Shown here in pieces: positions 1-12,632 of a DNA stretch of 64,000 bases. The notes under the pieces are model-generated. The model did not search any database and had not been told where the DNA came from. It saw only the letters and a program-made list of their open reading frames with translations. Each line of letters begins with the position of its first letter. The first letter of the stretch is position 1. Source of the DNA: Bradysia coprophila (taxonomy: Eukaryota; Arthropoda; Insecta; Diptera; Sciaridae); NCBI RefSeq assembly GCF_014529535.1, contig NW_023503313.1, positions 1,414,796 through 1,478,795 on the forward strand. Direction: 5' to 3'. The position numbers were made by a program, and so were the translations under genes.

Positions 1-34
1 AACCAATTACCTTTTCATACAGTTATCTAATTAG

Positions 35-316
35 AGCCCTTCTGTAGAAAAAGAAAAAGAAAGTTTCGAATATTTACTTCAACGTCAAACGAATTTGGCT
101 GAGATTGTTGAACATTGGAGTGTCACGTTTTCTTATCGGCAAGACGTTTTTAAAGACATTGCAAAAGATATTAGGGCGATCTTAGCGGAACAGTGGAAAC
201 CGTTGACACTATCGATTGGTCATGCCTTGGTAGATTTTGATTACTTTAGAACTTTGGCAAATGTTTTAGACAGCAATTGTTTTTTGATGCTCTTTCGGAC
301 TCGGCTCAAAGAATAA
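35..316 (+). pseudogene. upstream exon or remnant of transposon companion gene
   Basis: After a possible acceptor (TTAG ending at 34) an open frame runs 35-316 to TAA. It contains a pattern of Trp-x3-Phe-x3-Arg followed by Trp-x6-Gly-x3-Val-Asp-Phe-Asp (VEHWSVTF, then LVDFDYF). From family memory this resembles the N-terminal half of the second protein carried with animal transposases that have a C2H2 finger and an HDxFEG motif, the same family as the 2035-2480 exon. I found no good donor near the end, so it may be a decayed exon. Its 5' continuation lies outside the window. Confidence 0.4.
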
Positions 317-901
317 TATCTTTTTGACAATACTCGCACATTAGAAACTTAAAGGAAATCTATTTACTTGAGCTGAAATTATTGATTATATAAGCTTGTC
401 CGTCTCTTTAGGATTCTCAGTCTTCATAAATTTTTAAAAGACTTCTCTTCAAAAATAGATCCATAAGAACGTCCACAAAATTTGACTAGTTCGGTTAATT
501 TCAATGAATGCAAAATGTTGATTATAAATTTGAGCCGATGCACCACTAATTCATATTTTCTGAGATTTTATGTATTCAAACTTTGAAAATGAGCATTTTT
601 AAGCAAATAGGTGTGATAACATGATAAACAGAATATTTGGATTATTATATTTTGAGCTTGTCAGCTTCATATTACTAGAGTTTTTATGTGTCTTCTCGAA
701 ATTTACGCTCTCGACATGACAAGCACCTGTTGTGGACGGTTTATTTTGGGCACTTTTGCTTTTCGCTCTCACTTCATTCAGGCTACAATCCGCGAAATTG
801 CCTTCCTCAAAAGATACGTATTTCACCGTATTGAATTAGATATTGAACAAAAATCCAATTTTACGCAGTGCCAAATCTATCCACTTCTATAAAATCTGCT
901 T

Positions 902-1073
902 CACCAACAACAGATCTGCGAAGATTTTAAAATTATGCATGGACTCGATAAAGCGGCAACTCTTCGTTTGAAATGGAAAACAATTTTCGGCACTAAAGTG
1001 TTTCTACTGCTGAGAGAAACAGTAAAGAACAAACAAACATTACGCAAGGTCGAACAACTGCCGCTCACTGATG
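902..1073 (+). CDS. internal exon of transposon companion gene
   Basis: The frame at 902-1073 reads as protein (KWKTIFGTKVFLLLRE, then LPLTD) and ends at a GT (GATG|GTTCGT) in phase 1. The exon beginning at 2035 after TTTCAG supplies two bases, giving Asp-Glu-Tyr-Leu across the junction, so the two pieces are phase-compatible. The KW...VFLLL stretch just before the IL(V/I)PP segment fits the domain order I recall for this companion family. The 5' boundary is uncertain: the same frame has a TAA at 890-892, and a weak CAG acceptor lies near 913. The donor is not a consensus one. Confidence 0.4.
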
Positions 1074-1779
1074 GTTCGTATTGATTGACTATCGATTTTT
1101 TCTTAGAATTCTGTTACATCAAAACGGCAGAGCAAGTTTTTTTATTTCGAATATGATTGCAGATTCTCCACTCACTTTTTACTACGTAATCTTAAAATCT
1201 CAAAACCGAAACATTTAAGTTATTGGTCTTCCACAATAATTCACATTTTTGTTGTTGTTGCATTTGACTAGTCTGACAGAAAATACAGAAACTCAAGTTA
1301 TGATATGCACATACATGACCCTATTGACCGTCGACTTTATTTTTGCATTAACTGTTTTTAGATTAGACAAAAGATCAGAAAGATCTGTTATTTAAACTCA
1401 AATGTGAACACTGAGCAGAGTTGGATTTGGATAACATGTTTGATCTTAATTTTTTAAGGACGATTCAAAATTGCGCAAAGTTGCAGTCGTTGTATTCTTA
1501 TCAGTTGTTTACAAATTATATTCTAATACGGACAGCCACCAATCACCTGGCTTTACTTCAGCTGACGTAACGTCTGTTTCATTATTGTTTCTCGAGTTGT
1601 TCTCTGTATTTATATTACATGAGCGTAGGTATACCAACCGATAAATGTAGATCGTATGGAATGGGAGAAGGAAGAATAGAAGAGAATCGATTGTTATGCA
1701 AACGAATATTATCAAAGGACTTAAATAACTTATAGAGAGAAAAGGTTTTTAAGTTCTTTAATAGTAGATTACGATACAA

Positions 1780-1957
1780 GGGAAATAATTTCATATTTCG
1801 TATTCAGATGAGTAAAAGTATCCGAGGTACGTTTACTCATCGTGATACGAGATCACAAATTATTTCCCGTGTGCAGTATGCTATTTTACTATACGAAGGA
1901 GGTAAAGATTTTTCCTGTGAGGGAAAAGCCTCATTACCTCACGATGTATAGTAAAAA
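1780..1957. repeat. two adjacent foldback hairpins
   Basis: Hairpin 1 (about 1780-1869) pairs GGGAAATAATTT with AAATTATTTCCC and GATGAGTAAA with TTTACTCATC. Hairpin 2 (about 1882-1957) pairs TTTTACTATAC with GTATAGTAAAA and GAGGTAA with TTACCTC. They lie in the intron before the last companion-gene exon. They are probably MITE-type inserts or structured parts of the large transposon. Confidence 0.6.
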
Positions 1958-2034
1958 TCATTATGTATCTGCTCTGCCATTGTAGAAATATGATTCGAGC
2001 TTTAAATTCACAATGTTTATTTATTATATTTCAG

Positions 2035-2480
2035 AATATTTAAATGTCTCGTCAGTTTTAATGCTTAATGCTATATTGGTTCCACCACTCCAAAAAGGAG
2101 TAAAAAAACCAACAATTCAAGACGCCCAGGACAGCGTCATAATGGTTGCCAAAACCGAAAATGAATTGCGAGATCAACTTTACGATAGATTCGTAGGAGA
2201 GTATGCAATCGACTGCCATCCAATCGTTGTAGCTATGGAGCCAAATGAACAGGAAATTTATTTTTTCGTAATATTTCACAATTTGCGATATCGATTTAGC
2301 AGATTTTGTGATGCCATAGATGTTTGTTTTAAAATGTTTTGTGTTTTTCAAATCGAGTTTCCGACAGCATGTACACAATATTATGCTCTTTTAAATGAGC
2401 TGTTCTATAATATTCCCTTAAAAATTTGCAAAAGCACTAAAGTCGCTGAACTTTGTAAAGATATCAATGATACGGTGTAA
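2035..2480 (+). CDS. last exon of transposon companion protein
   Basis: The exon follows a good acceptor (ATATTTCAG, 2026-2034) and runs to TAA at 2478-2480, about 147 residues. Near its start it carries a hydrophobic stretch ending ILVPP, then KPTIQDAQDS. It then has a two-lobed region with VVAMEPNE and IDVCFKMFCVFQIEFP. These positions match the C-terminal half of a family of unnamed proteins found beside C2H2/DDE transposases in fish and insects; this is recognition from memory, not a search. The frame is open and free of stops, unlike decayed transposon fragments. It lies 1.1 kb upstream of the transposase gene on the same strand, so the two are probably parts of one element. Function unknown. 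Confidence 0.55.
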
Positions 2481-2695
2481 ACCGAAAACAAAAACAAAAA
2501 TGAAAAAACGTTTGGCTTGGTAACTATGATAGACTTAAATATTAAATGAAATCGATCATTTTCGGTCTCTTTTTATAGATATAATTTGTAAATTCTAGTT
2601 GTTCATACGTTGTACCTTTAATTGCAATATATATTGACTGTTCCATACTACTTGTCTTGAAATCTTTTACTTCAAAATTTTTTATTTTTTTTGTA

Positions 2696-2932
2696 CATTC
2701 ATTGGATTTAATTTATGGTTAACGGGCCTAACCAGATCCAAATCCAGAATTGATTTTAGAGTCATTTGGACCATAAATTAAATCCAATGAATGATCAAAC
2801 CAGGTATGGTCTGTCCATACAAGCCGGAGGAAATAGCGATTTCATATAAAAATACTCACCTCTTAGTGAAAATCATTGAAAGGTGAGTTTGTTTATATGA
2901 AATCGCTATTTCCTTCGCTTCATACACATTTT
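2696..2932. repeat. two foldback hairpins between the transposon genes
   Basis: The first, 2696-2793, has 24-nt perfect arms (CATTCATTGGATTTAATT... at the left and its complement at the right) around a 50-nt loop. The second, 2828-2932, pairs GGAAATAGCGATTTCATA with TATGAAATCGCTATTTCC, and ACTCACCT with AGGTGAGT further in. Both lie in the 1.1-kb gap between companion and transposase genes. They could be inserted MITEs or subterminal hairpins of the element. Confidence 0.65.
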
Positions 2933-3106
2933 AAATCTACATCTTTTCTTGAAACCATAACGTTTGCTGCTGATCACTGTTCAAAATCATTTTAAAAAAA
3001 TCTTAAAACAAATTTCGGAAAAATCAGCAGATAATCGAGTTCTCTCAAATAAGTGATAAAAATCAAAACTTTCATTAAGACAAACTTTGTATTTAACTCG
3101 GTGATA

Positions 3107-3172
3107 AATGCTTCTTTCGGCCCATGATGTGTATCGTTACACTCGATGGCATAATAGTTAATAAAGGCCGCA
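3107..3172 (-). repeat. copy of dispersed repeat family A (minus orientation)
   Basis: The reverse complement of this stretch (AACTATTATGCC, ATCGAGTGTAACG, GCATTTATCAC) matches 14105-14165, and more weakly 16147-16200, each read on the + strand. Shared words are CTCGAGTGACA/ATCGAGTGTAA and AGAAGCATTTATCAC/AAAGCATTTATCAC. A short, diverged member of a dispersed repeat. Confidence 0.45.
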
Positions 3173-3560
3173 GGCCGTGTGTCACAACAAACATCGAGAG
3201 CCTAATAAAGGACTTTGCATTGAGTTGCATACAACGTTTTATGCCACAGACGCATCCAAAGTTTGCAAATTTAGCATATTATGGTGGTGAGTGGCATAAA
3301 TAACTATTTACAATCTAGTTTCTGAATACTAGTTTCTAATAATTCAAGAAATCGAGTTATATCGAATGATATTTAGCAGTAGGTAGCAGGCTTGATGAAA
3401 ATAATTTATTTTGTCTAAAAACTTATAAACTTGGCATTATCAAAAGTCACAATTTCGAAGTTGGAATTTTTAACCTTAACGTACGTAATCATATATTTTT
3501 ATTCAGTTACAAATTTTCTCAACTTGTTTCTTTGTCCCTCTCCTCTCAACCAGTTACAAG

Positions 3561-6359
3561 ATGATCAAATGTTTCCTTTGTCAGTTCGGTTTCGAGACTC
3601 CACGGGAACTATGCGAGCATATTAAGAAGCATCATTCGGCAGTTAAATCATTTAAATGTGTAAACGTAACATGTCGATCAGTGTTTACCGCTATGTGGAG
3701 CTATCATCGTCATCTGAATTTATGTTGCAAGTCGATGCCTAGTTTAGGTACCAGTGGGAGCATTCCTGCTGTACATTGTGATATAACCCAAAACAAGTTA
3801 AAAGGCTTCGAAGAAAACATGGATCGTAAAGCTTTAGAGTTGGTGTGTAAAATTGCAGGCAATATGAATCTTCCAAGAAATTACACTTATGAAGTACTGC
3901 GCGATTTTCAAGATTTCTATAGTGAAACACTGCTGAAAGGTTTTAACGAATACGTCAGGCCCTACATACAAAATACGGAACACCAGTCAAGTGTTGACTA
4001 TTTTATTCAAATCTGTAAAGATCCTTTTCGGAGCGTTAATTCTGAATATAAGCTGGAAAGGGTTCTTTCGGAAGCCAAAGTCATTGAGCCTTTGAAAACC
4101 TTCGAAATAGACGAAAAGAAGACCCCAGATAAAGAGTTGGAATGCTCTAAGCAAAAGGGTACATTAATGCCCTTGGCATTTCAATTCAAAAAATTTTTTG
4201 AACTCCCTCAAGTTTTTGAATTATCGAAGAAATATGCTGAAGAAATGCGGAAAGACGAACATATAAGTCATTTCATCAATGGCGAGGTCTGGAAAGAAAA
4301 ATTGATGTCATTCGACCCTCACGATACAGTTATCCCTTTTCATTTACACATTGATGAAACGCAAATAAACAATGCCCTTGGTTCGCACCGAAGCGTGGGT
4401 CTGGAGACATGTACATATTTCTCCTTCCCGACAATGCCACCTCAATTCAATTCACGTTTGGAAAACATATCCCCAGCTCAATTATTCTCAGCAAACGCAT
4501 TCAAAAAATGTGGTGCCTTAGCTTGCTTTGGCGCTCTGGTAGATGCTCTAAACGAAATAGCGAGTGTGCCAATTACTTTGAAAATCAATGGAAAAGAACA
4601 AAAGGTATGAACATCACAGTAGAAGTAAACCGTATTGCGTACCAACTTGTTCTGCAAATGTGTGATAAGATTGACTATTTTTGGGAAAATATTACCAATA
4701 TTTTCTTGAATTTTCCTGGATTTTCGCATATTTTCTTTAATTTGAAAAAAATTTGGGGAAATTCGTTAAGATTTTAGGAAGTTTTTTTCCTTGGTACGGG
4801 TCACTAATGGGGTTAAGGGCATTAATTAACCAATCTTAATGTCGTAAATAAAATTGAGACTGTTTAGAGTTATAATAAATTGACTTGTCTGTAAGGTCTG
4901 TAATATATACTAGAGTAATGTAGACGTAGACACATATCTTTTACTCCAAATAGCGTTAACAAAAACCTTACTCGTCATATTTTGTGAATAAAAACCGTCT
5001 TTTATGATTTCTTAATAGGTCTTTTTTGCTCTTGGATTAATTCTCGGCGATAACAAGGGCGTGAATGACATATGTGGCTTTGCAAGGTCCCATTCAGCCA
5101 AATACTTTTGTCGATTTTGTCGCTTGACGAAAAAAGAAACCGAGACTGCAACAACGGAGGTTAAAAAAAAAATGCGTGACAAAGCCAATTATAGTCAAGA
5201 CCTGAAGATGAAAAATTTCGAAGAAACTGGCATCAGGGAAGACGCGTTTGTCAATTCAATCTCCTTATGTCATGCAACGATTAATATTGGAATCGACATA
5301 ATGCATGATGTGTTTGAAGGAATCTTGCATTACAATTTGTGCGAAGTAATATCTGCTCTAATCAGAGATGGATATTGTTCCTTAGATACGTTGAACAAAT
5401 TGAAGGCTGATCTGTCGTATGGCGAGGTTGAAGCAGGTGACAAGTCCCCTCCTATAACTATGAAGAAACTGAAATCAAAGAAACTTCTCATGTCCGCTTC
5501 AGAAATGCAATGTTTTATCCACCACTCTACATTGATACTAGGAGACTTGATTCCTGATAAGAATAATGAAGTTTGGCAGTTCTTGCTTCAAACCGTAAAA
5601 TTCGTTGACATGCTTTACTTGCCATTTTACACTGATACGGACCTTGCGAATTTAACAGACACGATTTCGAAAATGAATGCAATGTACATCAGAATTTTCA
5701 ACCAAACTCTAAAACCAAAACATCACTACGTGACACATTATCCCACCATGATTCGACGCTTTGGTCCTCTGTACTACATCAGCTCGATGCGTTTTGAAGC
5801 CAAACACAAAGTTATTAAGAACTACACGAAAAATACTTCAAGCAGGGTAGATTTGTCACATTCACTTGGAATGAAACTTCAATACAACTTCGCGAGTCGG
5901 CTTTTAAGTGGAAACGGATTATACGACATTATAAAAACGGGGCCGAGTAAATATTTCCGTCTGGAACACTCTCACCTATTTCCAAATGTTGAGAGGTCAC
6001 AGAAAGTGTTAGCTTTACTTAACGAAAATTTAAAAGAAACGTCGAAGGTAAACTTAAATGGAATCCATTTTAGTGAGAAGCTATGTATGACGCTTGTAAA
6101 GAATGGTAACATGACATTATTTAAAATAGAGAAAATCATATATTTGACCGAGAAAGCATCGGACATATATTTCATATGCAAAGAGTATAAAAATGTTGAT
6201 TTTAACGAGAACTATCAATGCTTCGAGGTGAATACCCAGAGCCCAGGTACTGTTTTAAAACTAATAAGTGTGACTCAAACACTAAAACAACGTCGCAGTC
6301 CAGTATCACTGCATGCTATGGATAACAACAAAATCATGTTTAGAACTAAGTCGTTTTAA
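3561..6359 (+). CDS. C2H2-finger DDE-type transposase, apparently intact
   Basis: There are two exons, 3561-4604 and 5019-6359, with a phase-0 intron of 414 bp (AAAG|GTATGA to TTAATAG|). Splicing gives 794 residues and joins INGKEQK to VFFALGLILGDNKG, which is needed for continuity of the family motif. Residues 1-50 hold a C2H2 finger (Cys4, Cys7, His20, His25) and a second Cys/His cluster. Candidate acidic active-site residues are Asp265 (LHIDE), Asp441 or Asp445 (IDIMHDVFEG) and Glu608 (RFEAKH), in the order expected of an RNase H-fold DDE enzyme. The GDN...FCRFC and NALGSH stretches are typical of animal transposases related to the CACTA (Transposase_21) group. A polyadenylation signal AATAAA lies at 6453-6458. 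No frameshift or internal stop is seen, so the copy may be young. Superfamily assignment is inference; it could equally be called KDZ/CMC-like. Confidence 0.75.
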
Positions 6360-7818
6360 AGCGTAATTGTGGTTTATCTTGCGGAAACTAAGCCAGAAAA
6401 CCTTAGGGCACTTTGTAAATCGGACACGAATGTATAATCCTTGTAACGCTATAATAAATTGATTTTGTCAACGATTTGGGTTTTCAATATCAATCAAATA
6501 GTAAAAACTTCGAAATTCTATCTTTTTATCAACGTTTGTAGAAATGTTTTTCAGCGGACTTTGGCACTAGATAATAATATTACATACTCTTACTCACTCA
6601 AATTGTTTATCGACAACGACCTGTAAAAAACGTCTACAATCAAAATAGGCAACTATATACCAAGTTGTGAAAGCTAAAAAATTAGTCGGAACTTGATCCA
6701 CCCTAAATTGTGTATTTGAGTGTGGTCAACTTTATGTTTAGTTACAGTCAACTGTTACTCAGTCAGTGGCGGTATTTTATGAGTGTACTAATCTCATTTT
6801 GTAATAGACTAAGCCTCGGACTAAGTTCTCAGGACGTGCAATCACAATTTTCCTATTAACATGCTCACATTTCTCACATTCGCTATACTGAACAAATCAT
6901 TAAAAAATATAATTCCATCGTCATTCTTCAACATTTCTGCGACAAATTTAGTTAAAAATTGTTATCGTTATTTCTCTACAGACGTGACATAACTATTGTT
7001 CAGGACCACTCTGTAACCTTCAGGTTCCATCTTTGTATTCGATAAGTGATATATGTACAGAGAATTTTCCGGGCAACAATATTGCCATCTGAAATATGAC
7101 AAAAACAGTGAAAAATAGATGTTTCAAAATATTTATTCACTTTATTCACTTGAAAAAACTTCTAGGGTTTAGGAAATTGAATTCTCTATCGATATCATCC
7201 ATACAAATACGAAATATTTTGTTCAGAGTGTTCGAAAATGGTCAAAAACTGAAAAAGTGAACTCCAGACTTCCCCCCTACTTTTCCCGAAAACTGACAGG
7301 ATTTCAGCTTGGCACTCGAACTTTTCTTTTTCAGGGTACCAAGAGCTATCCAAATCACCCAAGACATCCCGTTCACCTTTCATGGACATGGGCACTTCTA
7401 TGGCTACTGCACTACCCTTACAATACGTTTCTTTTGAACTTAGTGTGAATGATCGATCACATTCAGAATACTAGAAAGTAAGTAGGTCAGGAAGTGTAGA
7501 GAGAAGTGCAAAAAGATCTATTAATAATGGTGTATGCCTAAATGAAACGTTCAAGATGAAGATCACAATTCCAAATTACAATTAAAGATTTCCAACAGTC
7601 AAAACTTGGGAAATTATTGGATTATTTTTTGGCGCAAGAGGCGTTTACAGGTAACGTTTTGGAAAAGAAATTCAAAATTAAAAAGGAAAAAGAAGGAAAT
7701 CTTAATCACAATAATCAAAGATTCTCAATATTGCACAATCATTTGTATAATTAGAATTTACGTTGTCCAGAGCAAGATGTTGTGTAGTTTTGGTACACTT
7801 TACTCGATCGTGAAATGT

Positions 7819-8087
7819 AAAATTAAGTTTTGATTTTTCCTCGATTTATCGGTCTTGTCGAACGTATACAAATTTGTTGCGAGTTCTTGTTCTGATCAGA
7901 CATTTTCAGCAAGTATTGTTGATACAATTTCCTTACTCAAGTTATGACTGCAAGAAAAAAAAAACTCATAACTTGAGTAAAGAAATTGTATCAACAATAC
8001 TTGCTGTTGCTGAAAATGTCTGATCAGAACAAGAACTTGTAACTTTGTTAAGACCGATAAATAGAAGAAAAATCAAAACTTAATTTA
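7819..8087. mobile_element. 269-bp foldback MITE
   Basis: Two arms of about 125 bp, 7819-7944 and 7962-8087, are nearly perfect complements: AAATTAAGTTTTGATTTTTC at the left end returns inverted at the right end, and CAAGTATTGTTGATACAATT pairs across the centre. The loop is short and A-rich (CTGCAAGAAAAAAAAA). No coding potential and no certain target duplication. About 27 bp of the same terminal sequence recurs at 25268, so this is a repeat family. Confidence 0.8.
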
Positions 8088-9501
8088 ATATAATTAGTAT
8101 GGTGTCTCAATACAACAAAGCCGCAAGAATGATTGATTCAGTACTCTGTGTATTTTACAATTCTATCTTTATAGAATAGACGTCTTATAAAAAGACAGAA
8201 CCAAGAACCTTCAACAAACAAATGTCATCTGATGGATGATAGTGTAGTCGACAGCGAGTTCAAAATACTCTCTAATATAGTTTTCCTAATATAGTAACCA
8301 AACCAGAAATTTTCTATCAATACCTACGTTGAAAGTTAATTAATTGAAAAGTAAAGTACGATAATTACACAGGTCATTTGTCTGCGCAAGGTTAATAGAT
8401 CGATGCAATTCAGGAATGTTCGCATTTGAACGACAATATTCAATACCTCAATACAATGATTAATCCTCTACCTGCAACGTAAATTCCGATCAGAAAATTA
8501 CGAGGAATGCAAATGTGATGAATTATTTAAAAGAAGAGAGGAAACTACTGAGAGTATTTTAATTCACCGACATTCACAGCCATGGTTAAATGTTATAGCT
8601 ATGATGACTCGCAATAACGAATTGTTTCACATTCAAGTTTGGATTATCCGGATAAGCAAGTACTATATCTGTAATATAAAGTTGTGTCTTCTAGGGGCGG
8701 CCAGGCAAAAGGTCCTATAGACTGAGACTTGGTATTCCGACTGCTGAGGAACAACGCGTGATTTTTTTTCTTATTTTCATGCCGTGTTAGATATTTTTTT
8801 CGTCCGTTTTGGGTGGTGGTGGATGCATTTTTTAAACTGGAAAATATTTTGGTAACGCGTGAAATTTACACTGTAAGGTAAGCTCTGAAGAGCACTTAGG
8901 GTGTGAATTAATTTTTGGCCACAATTTATTTTTGACGAGGAATAGTATTTTGCATAACTAGGGATAAAATTATGAAAAGTAGAGTTTTCGTGTGTGTGTT
9001 GATCCGAGGGCGAAGCCGAGAAAAGTGAAAAGGACGGTTTTCGACGCATGTAGCATGTAAAATATTTTTAAAAGAGAAATTCAGAGAAAGGGTTTTGACG
9101 CATGAAAATTCATTTTGACGCGTCAAAATGTTGTTGACACATGAAAGTGTTGTTGGCGCGTGAAAATATTTTTGAAAGAAAAATTTACTTCTATCTGATG
9201 AGTGAAAATGTTTTTGAGAGGAAAATATTTAAACATTTTTAAATAATATAATCCTGAGCGAAGACGGGGGTACTACACAAGTTCGATATAGATTGATTGT
9301 TTTATGTCCGGGTAAATACAATTTGCGTGTTCAAATAAAAGACAATAATTTGGATATTGTTCGTATAGAGTCCCGTCTATTGAAAATAGGTAAATATTGA
9401 TGGTCATAGGTAAACTTTCAGTTTCAATTGTTAACCTGTAATGGACGGCTAATCATCTAATATCAATAATGACGATTTAAAAAACGACAATCTCTACCCT
9501 A

Positions 9502-9608
9502 CTACCGTACAACGCATAAAGACCTTGGAGAGACGAATTTGTGAGAGAATTTTATATATCTTCTCTCACAAATTCGCCTCTTTAAGGTTTTTGTGCGATG
9601 TACGGTAG
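9502..9608. mobile_element. 107-bp foldback MITE
   Basis: CTACCGTACAACGCATAAAG at the left is complementary, with a few mismatches, to the right end, which finishes TGCGATGTACGGTAG. Inner arms GACGAATTTGTGAGAGAA and TTCTCTCACAAATTCG are perfect. The loop is about 8 nt. There is no coding frame. A short non-autonomous element or structured repeat. Confidence 0.7.
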
Positions 9609-12600
9609 CCGAGGTCTTAAATATCAAAGTGCATATATTCAAAGTATTAAAGTGAAAGATTTGAAGTCATTCCATTAAAAATACTTTTATCGACAGAAGT
9701 AATAGATCCAATAAAAAGTACTGCTAAAATAGGTTTTGCCGTCTATGACAGATTCCCCCACTGCCCACTCATTCGGCTATAGACTCGCATAAATTGGTCA
9801 GTATCAAAACATACATACAATATTCATCGACGAGCATTTTATTGGTTCCATTGAGAGAGAATGTAACTCACTATTGTATCGATTTTGAACCGATCGACTG
9901 AATGTTGTGAGACCGTGTGTCAAGTGGTTCGGTCAAAGAAAAAATAACCATAAAGAATATATCAACAAACGGCAGTTATTGAGATAGCTTTCAACAGTGA
10001 ACATATGTAAAACATTGGTTGAGTGCATGCTTTATAACGAAAGCTTTTTGAAAATTCAAATTATTTTTTTTTTTCGGTTGTCGGTGTTTGAATGTTAACG
10101 AGGTTTCACTTTTACTTAACAATTAAATTGATAAAAAAAAAATTAATTTCGATGCAGAGTTGAATGTGTGTTAAGATTGACCGAAAAAGGCAATAAAATT
10201 CTTTTTTAGTCTATTGATTTTGTAATTAGTGATTTTAAAGCCAATGTAGAAAAAGAGACGACTTTCATAATGTTGAACCGGAGTAAATAGAGTTTCCATA
10301 ACGTTGTGCCTGCGTGTTTATTATAATGAAATAAATTAATACTTTATGTGGTCAAATATTCACTTGATTGATAGTGGTCGATATCTGTAGTTCATTGCAG
10401 TTTGTTTTTGTTTTCTGTTGTTGTGGTAAAGCAATGTTGTGGTCGCAGTGTATATAAAATATACAATTTATGATTACATACTGAAAGGTGTACATCGATC
10501 GAGGCAAAACAATTTTATTTAAATGATTTTCAGTTGCATTTATGTAAACTAGATTCTGAACTAGTTCTTAAAGAAATATTTTATTTTGACAGAAATCCAA
10601 AATTGTGAACATTCTAAAACGTGTTGTGAACATCCTAGAAGACCACCTAAACCTTCGTTATATTCACGCTTCCGTTGCGGTTTTAAGATATAAACAAACT
10701 ATTTGTGATTGAAAGGCAAAGGTTAACTTAAACTTTCCCTTTTTCATTATGCAAAATTCCAACAATTAATTCCTAAAACAAATTCGTTTTTTTCTGTAAA
10801 TTTCAATAATGAATCACACTTGTCTTTCGTAGAAAATGGGAAAGTTTTTAAATCATGTAATGTTATTCCTTTGTTGGAAATGTATAAAACGCCTGATGGA
10901 CGTACTCCCACATTATTTATACAAAGTGAAATTCGAAAATAATTGCAGTTTTAATGGAAATCGGAAAATTTTTTTATTGAACCATCGCAGGTTTTTTATT
11001 ACTTCTCGCACCTACCGTTCTATAATAGTCATATAATACCCACCCATGGATGTATGTGTCTAATGCATCTTCCACTAGTGCGCCTTTCATTTAACATAGT
11101 ATCACTATCACATCACATACATCAATATCAAACCGTGTGGTTGAACACTCTCTGGTTTGTTGGTCAAAAATTGGTTAAAATTCGTGTTTTAGCAGTAGAG
11201 ATTCGATGGAAAGTAATAGATGAGAAATTCGAAGATCTCCATATTATCTATAGGTTTACCTACCATTTACTTCTTATAATCCAAAATTTTTGGATTCTGA
11301 TCAAATTCGAAACACAAAATAACGATTTTACTTCATGAAATCGAAAACAGTCGAGTTAATTATTCACTCATTTCCGATGAGCAGAGATGTCATTAACAGT
11401 CAGGTAAAAAGGGTACAAATCGACATTATCAAGAGTTTCATGAAATTTGAAATTGAACTACATTGAATATTCAATTAATTACTTGGGAAAAAATACATAT
11501 ATCCATATAGGTGTACGTACATAGACATAACGATAAAGTGCTGTGTCCAACATACCGTGAATATTTTATTCGTCAGAACATGTGATGATGGATAAAGTAT
11601 ATTGTGGCTTGGATTTCTTAACATTTGGTTCACATATAAAATTTATTGTTTAGATAGACCTACGTGAGAAAGTTTCCAATTTGTTTGAAATTTTCAAGTA
11701 GTTATTATGTTGGACGCAAAAGCCGAAATCTAAACGATGATGCGTAAACGCCCTCGTGAATATATAGCTGTAGATCCTTCGTATTACATGTAAATACAAT
11801 TCTATTGGTACCACGTTTCCGTTACAAATCAATCGATTAATTTTTAAATTATAATTGGTGGGCAATTCCAATCAACATAAATTTTTAAAAACTTTTAGTG
11901 TACCCCGTGCGCAAGGTATCTACTCTACATATTCATATAAAGCAGCACGGATCGTCATTTTATTAGATTGACGGCGTCGCAACGCTTCTATAGTGTGTTT
12001 ATGTAGTAAAACGAATATTATTGATCACAACAGAAATAGTGTCTCACCACAGAAACTCTGCGTCGTTCGCCCATCTGATCCCCGCTACTTCTCTGCGTGG
12101 ATGTTTTACTTTGCCTCCGATAGGTTAGTTGAAGCTAAAAGTCAGTTTATCTATTGTTGACTCACTCTGAGTCCACGTCTGAGTACCTCTATTCAATTTT
12201 ATTTGTTTTTCAAATCAGCTCTCACCGGTAAATAAGAACAAAACTAGTAACACACGACATTGCAGTTCTCTTCATCGAACATTTTATACTGATCTGAACA
12301 CACATATACGAAACAAAACCAAAACGACGGTCGTGGTTTTTTTTATTATTCTTCTTATTCGAAACAAAACTATCGAAGAGCATTTAGTGTTTGGGTCTCA
12401 GCGACGGTGTATCATATGAAAACCATTTGAACAGTGATTATTGAATATATAAAAAAAAAAGTTATGTTGCGATCGACATAGTAGGAAAAAGTGTACCGGT
12501 AGTGAAGTTGTGTGATCTTGAAATTGTAAATATTTATTTGATCTGCAGGCCAAACAACCATGAAATAATAGACCGATTATGCATATCGTGCAATATACGT

Positions 12601-12632
12601 GCTTCTTGTTTGTTTAAGAATATAAATTTAAA

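Larger units (their letters stand above)
6360..12632. other. gene-poor stretch before the phospholipase gene
   Basis: No open frame here looks like protein. Apart from the transposase polyA signal and two inverted-repeat elements (7819-8087 and 9502-9608), the sequence is AT-rich with scattered homopolymer runs. The last several hundred bases presumably hold the promoter and 5' UTR of the phospholipase gene, but no TATA box or initiator can be assigned with confidence. Confidence 0.5.

Noticed and set aside
8777..9126. Minus-strand frames around the repeated GACGCATGAAAA words
   Set aside because: Frames come from degenerate ACGCATGAAA/GCGTGAAAA repeats; no protein signature.
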